Of a stretch of 64,000 nucleotides of DNA, positions 50,993 to 61,084 are shown one piece after another; positions within the stretch are counted from its first letter, which is position 1, and the number at the start of each line of letters is the position of its first letter. The notes under the pieces are model-generated. The model saw nothing but the letters and a program-made list of their open reading frames with translations. It had not been told where the DNA came from and made no database searches. Location of the stretch: NCBI GenBank assembly GCA_016712035.1, contig JADJRT010000002.1, positions 228,183 through 292,182 on the forward strand. Reading direction: 5' to 3'. Source of the DNA: Flammeovirgaceae bacterium. GTDB taxonomy: Bacteria; Bacteroidota; Bacteroidia; Cytophagales; Cyclobacteriaceae. The position numbers and the translations under genes are program-made.

Positions 50993-53468
50993 ATGAAAAC
51001 TATTTTACCACGATTAAAAGGCGTAGCCGCATGTATCATGGTGGTTGCGTCCATACAGACCGTCAGAGCTCAGGCTCCGCAGAAAATGAGCTATCAAGCT
51101 GTAGTTCGCACAAGTGCCAATGAACTTGTTACTTCAAAACCGGTTGGCATGCGCATCAGTATTTTACAAGGCACTGCAACAGGATCAGCGGTTTATGTAG
51201 AAACACAAACGCCCACTACCAATGCTAATGGGCTAGTCACTTTAGAAATAGGTGGCGGCACACCAGTGAGCGGTACGATGGCGGGTATCAACTGGGCAAC
51301 GGGCACCTATTTTATAAAAACAGAAACCGACCCAACGGGTGGAAGCAACTATACCATTAGCGGAGCAAGTCAGTTATTGAGCGTGCCTTATGCATTGTTT
51401 GCTGCAAGTGAAATACTGGACCGATAGGTCCGCAGGGGTGTTGCCGGCCCTGCAGGGATGTTAACCCAGGGGAGCATTGCTGGCAATACACCGTATTGGA
51501 ATGGCACAAGTTGGATTACTAACAACAGTAATATTTTTAACAATGGCGGTAATGTAGGCATTGGTGTTACTACACCCGCTGCCAAACTTGATATTGTTGG
51601 AAGCATCAAAATCACAGATGGCACCCAAGGGGTTGGCAAAGTACTTACGTCTAATGCTTCGGGTTTAGCCAGCTGGCAAACTGTAGGTGGAGGAAGTGGT
51701 TGGGGACTTGCAGGAAGTGCAGGCACCATTGCGGGTACCAACTTTATAGGTACCACCGATGCGCAGGGCTTTGACATCCGTACTAATAATCTATTGCGAA
51801 CACGTATTACTACCAAAGGTCAGATTGAAACGTATAATACGGGGCAATCTGTATTTATTAGTGAAGGCGCCAGGTGCCGCTGATGATTTAACAAACAATC
51901 AAAATGTTTTTATAGGATTTGGAGCCGGTGCAACCAACACTACAGGTAGTTTAAATACGGCTAGCGGAATGAATGCACTTTTCTCCAACACAACAGGTAA
52001 TCAAAATACGGCCAGCGGAAAGGACGCGCTTCACGCAAATACGACCGGTAGTAGCAACACAGCTACCGGGTTGCAAGCACTTTACTCCAACACCACAGGT
52101 AGCAACAACACAGCTAATGGAGTGAGTGCCCTTATCGGTAACACAAGCGGTAGTGATAACACGGCTACCGGCTTGCAGAGCCTTGCGTCCAATTCAACGG
52201 GTTTTTCTAATACAGCTACTGGAAGGGATGCGCTTCGATCTAACACATGGGGCTATGAAAATGCAGCCAACGGAGCGGGTGCGCTTTATTCAAACACATC
52301 CGGTTATTCCAATACAGCTAGCGGAAGGGATGCGCTTCGCTCCAACACAACGGGTAATAGAAACACGGCTAGCGGAAGGGATGCACTTTTTTCCAACATA
52401 ACAGGTAATAGAAACACAGCCAGTGGAGTGGATGCGCTTCGCTCCAACACAACGGGTAGTGATAACACAGCCAATGGAGTGTCTGCGCTTGCCTCCAACA
52501 CAACGGGTAGTAATAACACAGCTGCTGGATACCAGGCGCTTATTGCCAACACAACCGGTAGTGATAACACAGCTATTGGAAGGGAGGCGCTTCTCTCCAA
52601 CGGAACAGGGACTATGAACACAGCTACTGGAAGGGATGGGCTACGCCTCAACACAACTGGTTACAATAACACCGCCAACGGAGGGATTGCGCTTGCCTCC
52701 AACACAACAGGTTACAATAATACCGCCAACGGAGGTTATGCGCTTGCATCCAACACAACGGGTTATGATAACACCGCCACTGGATTGAGTGCGCTTGGCA
52801 ACAACACATGGGGTATTAATAACACCGCTAACGGATGGGGTGCTCTTTCCTACAACACAAACGGCTATAACAACACGGCTATTGGATGGTCTGCACTTCA
52901 ATCAAACACAACAGGCTACGGAAATACGGCTATTGGAAAAAATAGTTTTTTTGCGGGGGCAGCCTTTTTCAACTCCACCGCGATTGGTCAAAGTGCCCAG
53001 ATATCGGCAAGCAATATGATACGTCTTGGAAATACAGCAATTACCTTGGCATCTGTTCAGGTGGCATGGACAGTAACTTCCGACAAAAGATGGAAGTCAG
53101 ATATCACCGAATCTAACCTTGGTCTTGATTTTATTTCCAAACTTAAGCCTGTGTCGTACTTGCGTATCAACGATGAAAACAAGAAACATGAGTATGGTTT
53201 CATTGCTCAAGAACTGGAAGAAGCGCTGTTAGAATCTGGCGCATCCAACAGTGGTATAATTTCACGAGATGATAAAGGGATGCTAAGCGTTCGCTACAAT
53301 GATCTAATGGCGCCTATGGTAAAAGCCATGCAGGAACAACAGCAACAAATTGAAGCCTTGAAAAAGGAACTTGCACAGTCGAAATCAGAAAATGTTTCTT
53401 TAAAGGAAAGTTTTGAAAGCCGCTTGCAAAAACTGGAAGATATGGTAGGAGCTAAAGCTCAAAAGTAA
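50993..53468 (+). CDS. Repeat fibre with C-terminal peptidase S74 self-chaperone, copy A, frameshifted
   Basis: Secreted fibre protein of about 825 aa. N-terminal signal and domain APQKMSYQAVVRTSANELV ... GGGTPVSGTMAGINW ... YALFAAS, common to Bacteroidota fibre proteins; then a short collagen-like G-P-I-G-P-Q-G stretch broken by an indel at about 51425; a stem; about 20 copies of a 17-residue repeat (residue pattern N-T-T-G-x-x-N-T-A-x-G-x-x-A-L-x-S, 51936-52955); and the S74 intramolecular chaperone TSDKRWKSDITESNLGLDF ... YGFIAQELEEALL, followed by a coiled coil. Another frame break is at about 51880. The repeats resemble YadA-type trimeric heads; S74 domains cut themselves after trimer folding. 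Near-identical C-terminus with copy B. Confidence 0.85.
51936..52955 (+). repeat. Tandem 51-base repeat, 20 units, in fibre copy A
   Basis: Twenty in-frame units of 51 bases encode 17 residues each with consensus N-T-T-G-x-x-N-T-A-x-G-x-x-A-L-x-S. The units vary, mostly at residues 5-6, 10, 12-13 and 16-17. The N-T-T-G and N-T-A corners are the invariant beta-turn parts. Not a CRISPR: there are no constant repeats with unique spacers, and it is coding throughout. Confidence 0.9.
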
Positions 53469-53577
53469 AATGAGACTTTAGAATACACGCTCAAAGTTCG
53501 GGATTACAAATCCCGAACAGATATCTTGTTTTAAAACTTGGCTTTGAATAGGATGTTTAAATAAAATACTCAATACA

Positions 53578-54078
53578 ATGAAAAGGAATAAAATACTGAA
53601 GGCAAGCTTACTGGTCACTTTCTGTCTGCTTACATCCATTGCCTTTTCACAATCATTTCAGTCATCCGTAGTTGCCACAACGGGCGCATACTTTACCTCG
53701 TCTGCAGGAAGTCTTGATTGGACGTTAGGTGAAATTTCAACAGAAACGTACCAAAAGTCTGTCGGCCACCTTACTCAAGGATTCCAACAATCCTTCTTTA
53801 TAGAGATTACCGGAATAGCTGAGGAAACCGAAGCTGTAAGTATCTATCCAAATCCTGTCAAAGATATTTTATACCTGGAGGCGGCTGACATGAGTAATTA
53901 TAGTGTCGAACTCTACAATCTTCAGGGGCAACGGTTAGTGGATATTTTGGGCGATACATCAAGCGGAGTTAATGGCCGGCAAATCGATATGAAAGAATTT
54001 CGTGCGGCCGTTTACTTATTACGGTTAACGAATTCATTAACGAAAAAAAATTATAGCATCAAGATTGAAAAATTGTAG
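53578..54078 (+). CDS. T9SS type A sorting domain protein, small, paralogue
   Basis: Protein of 166 aa with the same architecture as 50495-50980: signal peptide (ILKASLLVTFCLLTSIAFSQ), short SAGSLDWTLGEI ... LTQGFQQSFF domain, then sorting domain with IYPNPVKDILYLEAADM and end YSIKIEKL. It precedes fibre copy B by 57 bases, repeating the order seen for copy A. Predicted to be exported by type IX secretion. Confidence 0.85.
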   Translation: MKRNKILKASLLVTFCLLTSIAFSQSFQSSVVATTGAYFTSSAGSLDWTLGEISTETYQKSVGHLTQGFQQSFFIEITGIAEETEAVSIYPNPVKDILYLEAADMSNYSVELYNLQGQRLVDILGDTSSGVNGRQIDMKEFRAAVYLLRLTNSLTKKNYSIKIEKL

Positions 54079-54134
54079 AAGCACTTTATGAAAACCTGTA
54101 ATCATCGGAATAGAACAACTCTAAAATCCTACTT

Positions 54135-56356
54135 ATGAAAAAGTATTTCCTTATCGTCACTCTCATGTTGGCAGCTTTTGTAAGCTTCCCTTCGCTGGGT
54201 CAGGCCCCGCAAAGTTTCAAATACCAATCCGTGGCCCGCGACAATGCCGGCCTACAACTGGTAAGCAAGAGTATTGGTTTGCGAATACGCATACACGACC
54301 AAACAGCAACGGGTGCCGTGGTGTATTCCGAACACACGCGGCTACTACCAACGCCTTTGGTGTGTTTACTATTTCTGTAGGCGGTGGCGCAGTAGTGAGT
54401 GGAACGTTTTCTTCGATTGACTGGGGAAGTGGATCTAAATTTATTGAGGTTGAAGCAGACTTTAATGGCGGTGCTTCATACACAAGCATGGGTGCTTCAC
54501 AATTGCTCAGTGTTCCTTATGCATTGTATTCATCCAATGGTGGTGTAGCAGGACCCGCAGGCCCGGCCGGACCAACAGGACCAGCAGGTGCAATGGGAGC
54601 AACTGGTCCTCAAGGGGCACAAGGAATTCAGGGTGTTGCAGGAACTGCGGGTGCAAATGGAAGGAATGTTCTTAGTGGAAGCGGTAATCCTTCTGCTGGT
54701 ATTGGAGCAAACGGAGAATTTTATATAAACACAGTAGCCAACACCTTGCACGGACCTAAAGCTGGAGGAGCATGGCCGCCAAATGGAATTTCCTTAGTTG
54801 GGCCTGGTGGCGCTGCTGGAGTAAGCGGCACCGATGGCTTAAATATTTTAAATGGAGTTTCAACTCCTCCGCCTGCGCTTGGTGTTATTGGTGAATTTTA
54901 TATCCGCACCGCTACTAACACATTGTTCGGACCGAAGACTGGTGCTGGATGGGGAAGTGGTATTTCTTTAGTTGGCCCGGCTGGGGCCGATGGATCTGCC
55001 AACGGGTGGGGACTAACAGGCGCAACGGGCACCATTGCGGGCACTAATTTTATAGGCACCACCGATGCGCAGAGCTTTGACATCCGTACCAATAATATAT
55101 TGCGAACGCGCATTACTACCAAGGGGCAGATTGAAACTTATAATACGGGGCAATCTGTATTTATTGGTGAAGGTGCAGGTGCTGCTGATGATTTAACACT
55201 CAATCAAAATGTTTTTATTGGGTTTATGGTTGGTGCAGCCAACACAACCGGTAATAGCAACACAGCTATTGGAAGGACTGCGCTTAGCTCCAACACTACG
55301 GGTAGTGGCAACACAGCTACTGGATGGGAGGCGCTTACCTCCAACACAACGGGTATTTGGAACACGGCTATCGGACTGGAGGCGCTTCGCTATAACACAA
55401 CAGGTAGTGACAACGCAGCTACTGGAAGGTATGCACTTCAATCTAACACCACGGGGAACAGCAACACAGCTAACGGAGTGAGTGCGCTACGTGCCAACAC
55501 AACCGGTAATTTCAACGCAGCTACTGGAAGGGATGCACTTGGTTCTAACACCACGGGGAACAGCAACACAGCTAACGGATGGGGTGCGCTTTTTTCCAAC
55601 ACCACGGGTAGTAGCAACACAGCTAATGGAGATGATGCACTTGGTTCTAACACAACAGGCTATTCCAACACGGCTAACGGAACATCTTCGCTAAAACGGA
55701 ATTCAACAGGTTACGCTAACACAGCTGACGGAGTAGATGCCATCTCCCGCAATACAACTGGTAATTATAACGCGGCCCTTGGTAATTTGGCTGGAAGGGA
55801 TATTTTAACTGGATCCAACAATATTGCAATTGGATACAATGCACAAGTGCCTGACGGAACTGCTGACAATCAGGTAAGAATAGGCAATATTGACGTTAGC
55901 TATGCAGGTATTCAGGTAGCCTGGACTATTACTTCCGACAGACGATGGAAGTCAGCCATCACCGAATCTAACCTCGGCCTTGATTTTATTTCCAAACTTA
56001 AGCCTGTGTCGTACTTGCGTATCAACGATGAAAACAAGAAGCGCGAGTATGGTTTCATTGCTCAAGAACTGGAAGCAACACTGTTAGAATCCGGGGTATC
56101 CAACAATGGGATAATTTCTCGAGATGATAAGGGGATGCTTAGCGTTCGTTACAATGATTTGATGGCGCCTATGGTGAAAGCGATGCAAGAGCAACAAGAG
56201 ATGATCGAAAAATTAAAGGCAGAAGTCGCGCTATTAAAAACACAACATCAGTCCGTAACGGGTAAGTTAGAAACGGAAAATCAGCTTCTAAAATCGGACT
56301 TAGAAAACCGAGTGAAAAAGATTGAAGAGATGCTGAATGTAAAAGCACAAAAGTAG
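54135..56356 (+). CDS. Collagen-like and repeat fibre with peptidase S74 domain, copy B, frameshifted
   Basis: About 740 aa. Signal peptide (MKKYFLIVTLMLAAFVSFPSLG), N-terminal AP(Q)SFKYQSVARDNAGLQ domain, a collagen-like block with G-P-A-G-P-A-G-P-T-G-P-A-G at about 54550-54640, two similar inserted segments (NVLSGSGNPSAGIGANGEFY; LNILNGVSTPPPALGVIGEFY), about 10 of the same 17-residue repeats (55241-55750), then S74 TSDRRWKSAITESNLGLDF ... YGFIAQELEATLL and a coiled coil to the end. An indel at about 54335 breaks the N-terminal domain (repaired: VYSETHAATTNAFGVFTISV). S74 parts of copies A and B are almost identical in DNA, so the duplication is recent or kept uniform by conversion. Confidence 0.86.
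55241..55750 (+). repeat. Tandem 51-base repeat, 10 units, in fibre copy B
   Basis: Ten in-frame 51-base units of the same family as in copy A (N-T-T-G-x-x-N-T-A-x-G-x-x-A-L-x-S). Half the number in copy A, so repeat number is the main length difference between the two head regions. Confidence 0.88.
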
Positions 56357-56413
56357 AAATTGTTTGTTCATACTTTCTATAGACTTAACACACGTCCTAA
56401 CTACATTAAACCC

Positions 56414-56896
56414 ATGAAACTACACAGAGAAAATTTATCTTTAGTTATACTCATCGTACTTGGTGTTTATTGCATGGGATGCGAAAAAAACACAGCGCTT
56501 GGAGTCCGTTGAAAAAGTGCAGCTTGCCAAACTGGCTAACACCTGGACTGTTTCTTCAGTAACGTTGGATAACGCTTCTACAAGCTTGCTGACTTTACTG
56601 ATTTTAAACTAACGCTCGCAGGCACTTTTAACGAGTCCACTCCACGAGGGCCATATCAATATTCGGTTGCAGGTAAGCGGCCAAGCAATAATCCCTGGCC
56701 TCCTACTGGCGGAACCTGGAGCTTTGGGGCTACTCCTTCTGAAGATTTAGTAAGACACGATAATCCAGATCTGGCTATAGACTATACAGTATCCGATACG
56801 CAGTTAATTCTAACGTTTACCTATGTAGGCGATGGTTTTACGGGAAGCAGAATAGCGCAGGTAAGTGGCAATTGGGTGTTTACGTTTACAAAGTAG
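56414..56896 (+). CDS. Lipocalin-like lipoprotein, frameshifted
   Basis: About 160 aa. From ATG 56414 MKLHRENLSLVILIVLGVYCMGCEK gives a signal with lipobox C-M-G-C. After an A-run (56485-56491) a base change opens TQRLESVEKVQLAKLANTWTVSSVTLDNAS, and a third frame from about 56575 continues LADFTDFKLTLAGTF, GGTWSFGATPSEDL, IDYTVSDTQLILTFTY and ends VFTFTK at 56896. W-T-V-S-S-V-T-L-D start and T-F-T-x-V-F-T-F end fit the small lipocalin-like lipoprotein domain found across Bacteroidota. It follows fibre copy B and is closed by a terminator. Confidence 0.6.
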
Positions 56897-56938
56897 CGCA
56901 CCTGAAAATATCTCAACACAGTACTGTTAAAAGCTTAT

Positions 56939-56980
56939 AGAACTGAGCAAGTCATAAATTGATTTGCTCAGTTCTTGTTT
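56939..56980 (+). terminator. Strong rho-independent terminator
   Basis: Perfect 12-bp stem AGAACTGAGCAA (56939-56950) with TTGCTCAGTTCT (56964-56975), 13-base loop, followed by TGTTTAAAA. Ends the fibre/lipoprotein set. Confidence 0.85.
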
Positions 56981-57078
56981 AAAAGCAGCTGGCGAGTGGT
57001 TGATTTTTTAGCCAAAGTGGAATTTTTACAATCGAAATTTGGCCTTTGTTTTACTACTTTTAAGAATAATACCAACCT

Positions 57079-59862
57079 ATGAAGAATAACTTACTCCTTA
57101 TTTTTTGCCTCATAGATTGTGTCTGCTATTCGCAACCTTTAGAAATAGCGCTTTCGAAAGAAGCACTTGTTAAATCCAAAAACTTCCTTGCACAACTCGA
57201 AAAGGATAGTGCTTATTTCTATGCCTTGAAAAGTTTAGAGCTGGCAAATAATACCACGGATAAAAAACTACAATCACAATCGAATACAGCAATGGCGAAT
57301 GCACTGTATCGGTTAGGTAAAAAAGATGAAGCTTACGTTTATGGGCAGAAAGCCATTGAACTATCAACACGATAAAAGATGCTGAGAGCTTAATGGATGC
57401 TTATCTTATAGTAGGAAACATTCATTATTTCAACCTGGAGGATTCCAAGGCGATTTCCTACTATCAAAAAATAGATTCCATGTCATCTCATCTATCAATT
57501 CAAAACGCAACCGTAGTTAAGGCACTGGAAATGGTGGGTCTTTTATTTTTAAGAGGGTATGAATATAATGGAGAAGATCCGATTTTATTAGCCGAAAAAT
57601 ACTTTCAGAAAGCTCATGAATTAGCAAAAAAAATTGGTGACAAAATTGAAGAACATGTTTCTGGTTCATACCTCGCGGCAACGCTAATTCGCAAAAAAGT
57701 AAAAGAATACGATAAAGCTCTTTTGCTTTATGACGAGGCTTACAATTATTTCAAGGCCACTAATAACAAAAAGGAGCTCGCATCAATGCTTTGGGCCTAC
57801 TCCAGCTTATATCGAGATTGGGGTAAATTTGAGTTGGCCGAGAAGTATTATCTTGAAAATATTCAGTTAAATTCTATCTCAGGGGATATCAATGGCTTGG
57901 CAAGAGCACATTTCAATTATGCGACCTTTCATGATATACTAAATAATTTTAATAAAGCAGCAACTGAATACGAGAAAGCCATTCAGTTATTTAAACAGGA
58001 AAAAAATTTAGATTTAGTAATGTTTACAGCTGCGAATTATAACTTATCAGAAGACTATTTTAAACTTAATAATTTTGAAAAAGCCCATTATTACTTAAAG
58101 GAATTTAAACTGCAAAATGATACATTAACAGAACGGCAAAATCTTTCAGACTTTACGGACGCAGAAGCAAAGTATCAAGCCGAGAAAAAGCAAAAAGAAA
58201 TAGAACTACTCACGACTGAAAATAAATTGGCCGCTGCCAATCAGGCCAAGCAACGCAATTTATTTGTTGGTCTGTTTTTTATCTTTCTTTCGGGAGGGGG
58301 TGCGTTATTCTATGCATATAGAAACAAAATAAAAACAGCCGAAAAGCTAAAAGAAATCAATCAGCTTAAGTCCAGGTTTTTCGCCAATATCTCGCACGAG
58401 TTTCGCACGCCACTCACGCTTATAACAAGCCCCTTACAAAGTTTACAATCCACTAAGATAGACGAAGATCAAAAACAACAGCTCCATTTAATTGAGGTCA
58501 ATTCCAATCGAATGCTGGAATTAGTCAATCAGCTGTTGGAACTCTCTAAAATCGATAGTGGCAGTTTAAAACTAATTTTAAAACAAGGTGACCTACATTC
58601 TTTTCTTCATTCCATCCTTGAGCCCTTTACGTTTCACGCGCATGAAAAAATCTCAGATTAAAATCAGCGATTGAACAATGCGAACAAAGCGTATTACTTC
58701 GATAAGGATATCATTGAAAAGATAGTAACCAATTTATTAACCAATGCCTTTAAATACACTCCCGAAAATGAAGAGATCAATTTTTCTTCCTCCATTACTG
58801 AAAATCAATTACATCTTGTGGTTGCGAATACCGGAAGTGAATTGACAGAAAAAGACTTACCCAAATTGTTTGAGCGCTTTTATCAAAAGAACGAAAATCA
58901 GCAAGGAATTGGCATTGGCCTGGCACTTGTAAAAGAGTTGGTAGAACTATATCAAGGAAAAATAGAAACAAGCATTGCCGCAGGCGTACTGCGCTTTTCA
59001 GTCACCTTGCCCTTGCAGATGGATTCTTCAAATGCAGTATTGGTAAAAACAGAAATAGAAGATAGAACTAGTACAGAAGCAAATGAAAGTAAAAACTCAC
59101 TGCCTATACTTTTAGTGATCGATGATAACCCGGAGATAAGAAAAGTTTTAAGCTCTATTTTCAGTAGCACATTTCAGGTTTTAGAAGCAGCCGATGGCGA
59201 GAAAGGATTACTGGTAGCTCAGAAAGAAATACCCGATTGCATCATCTCTGATGTAATGATGCCAATCATGGACGGCCTATTGTTTACGAAGTCGATCAAG
59301 GAAAATGAACTTACTTCGTTCATACCCGTTATCTTATTAACTGCCAAAACTTCGGATGAGGCACATCTGGATGCATTAAAAAGTACGGCCGATTCCTTTT
59401 TAACCAAACCTTTCAATCATGCTATTTTAAAGGAAACCGTAAATCAATTAATACAGGAAAGAAAAAAACTCCAACAGCGTTACAGCAAAGAATTAATTCT
59501 AAAACCGCTTGATATCGTAATCAATTCAATCGATGAACTGATTTTTGGATAAATTACAACAACTAATTAACGAACAGATATCGAAGCCTGAGTTTTCAGC
59601 AGAAGAGTTTGCTGATAAAATGGGTATGGGTAAAATGCAATTGTATCGAAAATTGAAATCATTAATCGGCCTCTCCATTACCGAATACCTGAGAAGTGAA
59701 CGATTAAAAGCGGCAGCTGCCTTGCTTAAAAAGGGAAATGGCAACATCTCGGAGATAGCCTACTCAGTACGGTTTAACGATCTATCATACTTTTCTAAAT
59801 GCTTTAAGGAAATGTATCATTGCAGTCCTTCTGAGTTTAGCAAAAGAGAAGCAGAGAAGTAG
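57079..59862 (+). CDS. TPR hybrid histidine kinase with receiver and AraC domains, frameshifted
   Basis: One-protein two-component system of about 927 aa. Signal peptide (MKNNLLLIFCLIDCVCYSQ), a TPR sensor region (57150-58190), one membrane helix (FVGLFFIFLSGGGALFYAY), HisKA with phospho-accepting His in FANISHEFRTPLTL, HATPase with NLLTNAFKYTP and GIGIGLALVKEL, receiver with acidic pair IDDN, Asp in CIISDVMMPIMDG and Lys in FLTKPFN, and an AraC HTH (FADKMGMGKMQLYRKLKSLIG ... YFSKCFKEMY). Frames break at about 57372, 58660 and 59548; raw pieces are 57079-57375, 57393-58661, 58671-59552 and 59545-59862. The sensor differs from the Y_Y_Y type used in polysaccharide loci. Targets unknown; it stands between the fibre cluster and the sugar oxidoreductase genes. 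Confidence 0.88.
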
Positions 59863-59986
59863 TGTGTGACTTCTAGAGCAGAATATACTAATCGGTAAAT
59901 TAATAGGCATCCACGACTTTGGTGTATAGGAAAAACAATGACCTTAGCTAAATTTAGATCAACAAAACTTTATTTAAGCTTACCGG

Positions 59987-60070
59987 TATTCAGTAGTCAG
60001 TAATCAGTATTTAGCGGTAAATAATCTATCTAATATCTAACTACCAGAATCCAGTAACTAGTATCCAGTA
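59987..60070. repeat. Degenerate heptamer array upstream of the FGE-like gene
   Basis: TATTCAG, TAGTCAG, TAATCAG, TATTTAG, then CGGTAAA, TAATCTA, TCTAATA, TCTAACT, ACCAGAA, and AATCCAG, TAACTAG, TATCCAG in 7-base register, running right up to the ATG at 60070. The last A of the array is the A of the start codon. TATTCAG, TAATCAG and AGTCAG also occur in the array at 49899. The rest of the gap (59863-59986) shows nothing recognisable. Confidence 0.6.
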
Positions 60071-60997
60071 TGACAAGAGCATTCATCATCTGCCTAATAC
60101 TTTCAATCACCATCGCCCACGCTCAGGATTTCAAAACCTACGATCAAACCATTCCAAATACTGAACTCACTTTTAAAATGGCTGCTATTCCGGCAGGGAA
60201 ATTAAAAATAGGCAGCCCGGAAATGGAGCGCGGGCGAGATGCGGATGAAGGTCCACAAAAACAAAGTGAACTTTCACAGTTTTGGATAGCAACTAAAGAG
60301 GTGACGTTTGCTGAGTGGGATTTATACTTTAAAGATAATACTCTTCCGCAAGTCAAAACTATTGATGGTGTAACGCGTGCTACCCCTCAGTATATTGATC
60401 TTACCTGGGGAATGGGCCGCGATGGAAAACATCCTACCAATAGTATGAGTCACACCGCTGCTGTTATGTATTGTAAATGGTTATATACTAAGACAGGAGT
60501 TTTCTTTCGTTTGCCTACTGAAGCAGAATGGGAATATGCGTGCCGTGCGGGAAGTACAACTGCATATCCATTTGGCAACGTGCACAAAGTTTAAAGAAGT
60601 ATGGATACTTCAAAGACAATAGCAATGGAAAGTTTCCATCATGTAGGCCAATTGAAACCAAATGCCTGGGGCTTGTATGATATATTGGGTAATTTAAGCG
60701 AGTGGACGATTGATCAATACGACCCTGCATACTACGAAAAATAACTTCAAAAAAACCCTCGACAACTGTAGGTTCAAAATATCCAAAGAGTAAAAAGGCG
60801 GCTCTTATTTAGACGAAGCAAAGGAATTACGTTGTGCCAATCCCATTGCCTCTGAGGCCAATTGGAATATACGCGATCCGCAAATACCCAAAAGCAAATG
60901 GTGGCTAACAGACGGCATGTTTGTAGGCTTCCGGGTGGTGCGACCGCTCGTACAACCTTCGAAGGAAGAAATTGAAAAGTTTTATAACCTTAAGTAG
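60070..60997 (+). CDS. Formylglycine-generating-enzyme (SUMF1) family protein, frameshifted
   Basis: About 309 aa. Signal peptide (MTRAFIICLILSITIAHAQ), then the FGE-sulfatase fold: MAAIPAGKLKIGSPEMERGRDADEGP, FWIATKEVTFAEWDLY, HPTNSMSHTAAVMYCKWL and RLPTEAEWEYACRAGS. The frame shifts at about 60590 and around 60745-60795; repaired reading gives KKYGYFKDNS, PNAWGLYDILGNLSEWTIDQYDP, GGSYLDEAKELRCANP and DGMFVGFRVVRP. The classical catalytic Cys pair cannot be confirmed, and most Bacteroidota members are not true sulfatase-activating enzymes. Exported. Followed by the sugar oxidoreductase gene. Confidence 0.78.
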
Positions 60998-61000
60998 ATG

Positions 61001-61056
61001 CTGGATACTGGACTCTGGTCGATCGTCTCTTGCTAGCAAGCCAGTAACGAGTGACT
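61001..61056. repeat. Heptamer array in opposite orientation downstream of the FGE-like gene
   Basis: CTGGATA, CTGGACT, CTGGTCG, ATCGTCT, CTTGCTA, GCAAGCC, AGTAACG, AGTGACT in one 7-base register, starting 4 bases after the stop. CTGGATA is the exact reverse complement of TATCCAG, the last unit of the upstream array, so the two arrays flank the gene as an inverted pair. Confidence 0.5.
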
Positions 61057-61084
61057 TTTATCAAAAACCTTTAACCAACTTATT

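Noticed and set aside
52304..52654. Open frames on both strands within the 51-base repeats
   Set aside because: Repeats with a length divisible by three keep several frames open; only the frame leading into the S74 domain is supported.
51936..52955. Possible CRISPR array (regular repeats)
   Set aside because: Repeats are contiguous, 51 bases, in frame and coding for a 17-residue motif; there are no spacers and no cas genes.
50993..56356. S74 proteins as a prophage tail-fibre region
   Set aside because: No other phage genes; the N-terminal domains carry Sec signals and the neighbours are T9SS proteins, which fits host surface proteins.
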